From the NCBI GenBank assembly GCA_031273665.1, contig JAISRK010000017.1, positions 1-6,795 on the forward strand: a stretch of DNA of 6,795 nt. Direction: 5' to 3'. This DNA is from Holosporales bacterium (GTDB taxonomy: Bacteria > Pseudomonadota > Alphaproteobacteria > UBA3830 > JAIRMZ01). The position numbers were made by a program, and so were the translations under genes. The notes under the pieces were generated by a model, which searched no databases, was not told where the DNA came from, and saw nothing but the letters and a program-made list of their open reading frames with translations. Shown piece after piece: positions 5,743 to 6,795 of this stretch (position 1 is the stretch's first letter; every line of letters starts with the position of its first letter).

Positions 5743-6728
5743 GGGACAAGAATCTCAGTGACAATATAAGGCCGAAAATCCTGTAGCTGGCGCGCCGTCC
5801 ACGGGGACCACACGCAGTCTCCGAATCCTGCTCCCAAGCTTTTAAAGGGAACACGCGCCCGCTCTAAATTGTTGATCAGGTCTATATTTGGCAAGTGGCC
5901 TTGCTGTTTTTGTATATGTTGGGCTTTGGCGATCAGTGTTGGACACCGATCCGGACACGGATCTTTTAAAAACGCTTCTGCCAAAGCCGCATGGGCCTGC
6001 GCGTACTTCGCATGTTTCTCTTTCGAAAATTGTGCTAGTGCTACTTTGGTGTTTGCGTACACTTGTGTTGCGAGAAGCGTTCCATAGTGTCCAGAGGATC
6101 CGGTAATGGGCGCAAAATCCGGCACTGGCGTGATAGGCGGCTGCTGATAACGCCACAGTTGGGGATGTGACATTTGGGAAGCAGCGAGTTGCACCGTCGC
6201 ATCGTATCCACTACCTGTTCCCTGAATGCGTTTTAAGCTGTCGTGCAGATGGTGGAAAAACACAGGAGAGGTCAATGGTGCTTCTTGACCTTGAGAGAGA
6301 TAATCGAAAAGAAATGCGTGCAGACTTGCTAAGAGTGCAGAGGAAGATCCCACACCAAGATGCGGAGGGAAGCCCTTTTCGATGGTGATAACGAAGTCTT
6401 TTCCGTTTGCATAAAATTGTTCTAGCATAGCTTTGTAGGGAGCGAGGATGCCTTGGAAAAAACCGTTTTCCTCAAGGGCGTCACTCCTCAAGGTGGCGCG
6501 TCCTGTTTTCAGAAATGCACTGTATATCTGGATAACCGGTGTGGAAGAGGCATCCTGCACGACGCACGACACCTGCATACGGAAGGCAGGAAGCGTCACG
6601 ACTACTCCTGGAGATCCCAATAACAGACCATACTCACCAAACAACAGCGCTTTTCCTGGCAACGAATACAGCTTAGATACGACTGCAGGCGCTTTGTAGG
6701 ATTTAATGACGGAAGAGTTCCTCAGCAT
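5739..6728 (-). CDS. mvaK2: Phosphomevalonate kinase-like GHMP kinase
   Basis: The predicted role is phosphorylation of 5-phosphomevalonate to 5-diphosphomevalonate, between mevalonate kinase and the decarboxylase. The 329-residue product has GHMP motif 1 as PGKALLFGEYGLLLG (24-38), where GEY rather than GEH is usual for phosphomevalonate kinases. The ATP loop PPHLGVGSSSALL is at 121-133, the GTGSGYDATVQ segment with its conserved Asp at 176, and the C-terminal motif KSLGAGFGDC at 296-305, very like the K.SGAGGGDC of bacterial phosphomevalonate kinases. The gene is adjacent to the other two lower-pathway enzymes, which strengthens the assignment; without that context only 'GHMP kinase' would be safe. 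The ATG at 6728 follows GGGG by 4 nt and lies inside the end of the preceding open frame, an overlap of about 26 nt. It overlaps mvaD by 4 nt (GTGA). Confidence 0.86.
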   Translation of the reverse strand: MLRNSSVIKSYKAPAVVSKLYSLPGKALLFGEYGLLLGSPGVVVTLPAFRMQVSCVVQDASSTPVIQIYSAFLKTGRATLRSDALEENGFFQGILAPYKAMLEQFYANGKDFVITIEKGFPPHLGVGSSSALLASLHAFLFDYLSQGQEAPLTSPVFFHHLHDSLKRIQGTGSGYDATVQLAASQMSHPQLWRYQQPPITPVPDFAPITGSSGHYGTLLATQVYANTKVALAQFSKEKHAKYAQAHAALAEAFLKDPCPDRCPTLIAKAQHIQKQQGHLPNIDLINNLERARVPFKSLGAGFGDCVWSPWTARQLQDFRPYIVTEILVP

Positions 6729-6795
6729 TAAACCCCGCTTTCTCGATGTGTATCACTTCTGCTAAGGCACGCAGGCTTGCTTGAAAAAGCTCTCT
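6703..6795 (-). CDS. Unidentified protein, C-terminal 30 residues (cut by window edge)
   Basis: An open frame enters from the right edge and stops with TAA at 6705-6703. It encodes 30 residues, RELFQASLRALAEV followed by IHIEKAGFNAEELFRH. The composition (Leu, Ala, Glu, Phe, with charged residues spaced like an amphipathic helix) looks like genuine protein and fits the operon direction. I cannot name the family from this tail. By context it could be another mevalonate pathway enzyme, such as HMG-CoA synthase, HMG-CoA reductase or IPP isomerase, but nothing in the residues proves that. It would overlap the kinase gene by 26 nt. A second frame on the same strand ends at TAA 6730-6728, overlapping the kinase start as TAATG, but its residues look less protein-like. 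Confidence 0.5.
   Translation of the reverse strand, partial: RELFQASLRALAEVIHIEKAGFNAEELFRH

Larger units (their letters stand above)
1..6795 (-). other. Polycistronic block: mevalonate lower pathway, lptCAB, rpoN, tadA
   Basis: All eight genes point the same way. The junctions in transcription order are: 26-nt overlap, 4-nt overlap (GTGA), 4-nt overlap (ATGA), 4-nt overlap (ATGA), 8-nt gap, 1-nt overlap (TAATG), 5-nt gap and 3-nt gap. No junction leaves room for a standard terminator. I therefore read the block as a single transcription unit whose promoter and end both lie outside the window, with heavy use of translational coupling. Internal promoters inside coding sequence remain possible. 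Confidence 0.8.

Noticed and set aside
157..6699. Plus-strand open frames of roughly 60-95 codons scattered over the window
   Set aside because: All lie opposite well-identified genes, have Arg/Ser/Cys-rich shadow-like composition, and show no domain motif or convincing start context.

Overview
The window is a piece of one tightly packed operon transcribed entirely from the minus strand. The genes therefore run from the right end to the left end. Six complete genes and two partial genes cover essentially every base. Neighbours either overlap (by 1, 4 or about 26 nt) or are separated by at most 8 nt, so no intergenic stretch could hold an RNA gene, mobile element or CRISPR array. I saw no terminator-like hairpin with a T-tract and no strong promoter.

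In transcription order the window contains: (1) the last 30 codons of an unidentified protein (6795-6703); (2) a phosphomevalonate kinase-like GHMP kinase (6728-5739); (3) diphosphomevalonate decarboxylase, starting with GTG (5742-4627); (4) mevalonate kinase (4630-3671); (5) lptC (3674-3042); (6) lptA (3033-2248, shorter than the open frame allows); (7) lptB (2248-1499); (8) rpoN, sigma-54 (1493-87); and (9) the first 27 codons of a TadA-like tRNA adenosine deaminase (83-1). The three GHMP-family enzymes together convert mevalonate to isopentenyl diphosphate, the lower half of the mevalonate pathway. LptC, LptA and LptB are, respectively, the inner-membrane-anchored, periplasmic bridge and ATPase parts of the lipopolysaccharide export machine.

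The order lptC-lptA-lptB-rpoN is a classic proteobacterial cluster. The LptB wording (for example GIDPIAVNDI followed by RGIGVLITDHNVR) and the LptC layout look most alphaproteobacterial. Base composition looks close to half GC by eye. Most alphaproteobacteria make isoprenoids by the MEP pathway, so a mevalonate block fused to lpt-rpoN points to an unusual lineage. A compact, host-associated alphaproteobacterium (Holosporales-like) is my best guess, but it is an inference with low certainty.

The organisation suggests co-expression of isoprenoid precursor supply (needed for undecaprenyl phosphate and therefore envelope glycan synthesis) with LPS export, followed by sigma-54 and tRNA modification. 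Every individual protein belongs to a known family. The unusual part is the gene context, and I did not find a clearly undescribed system.
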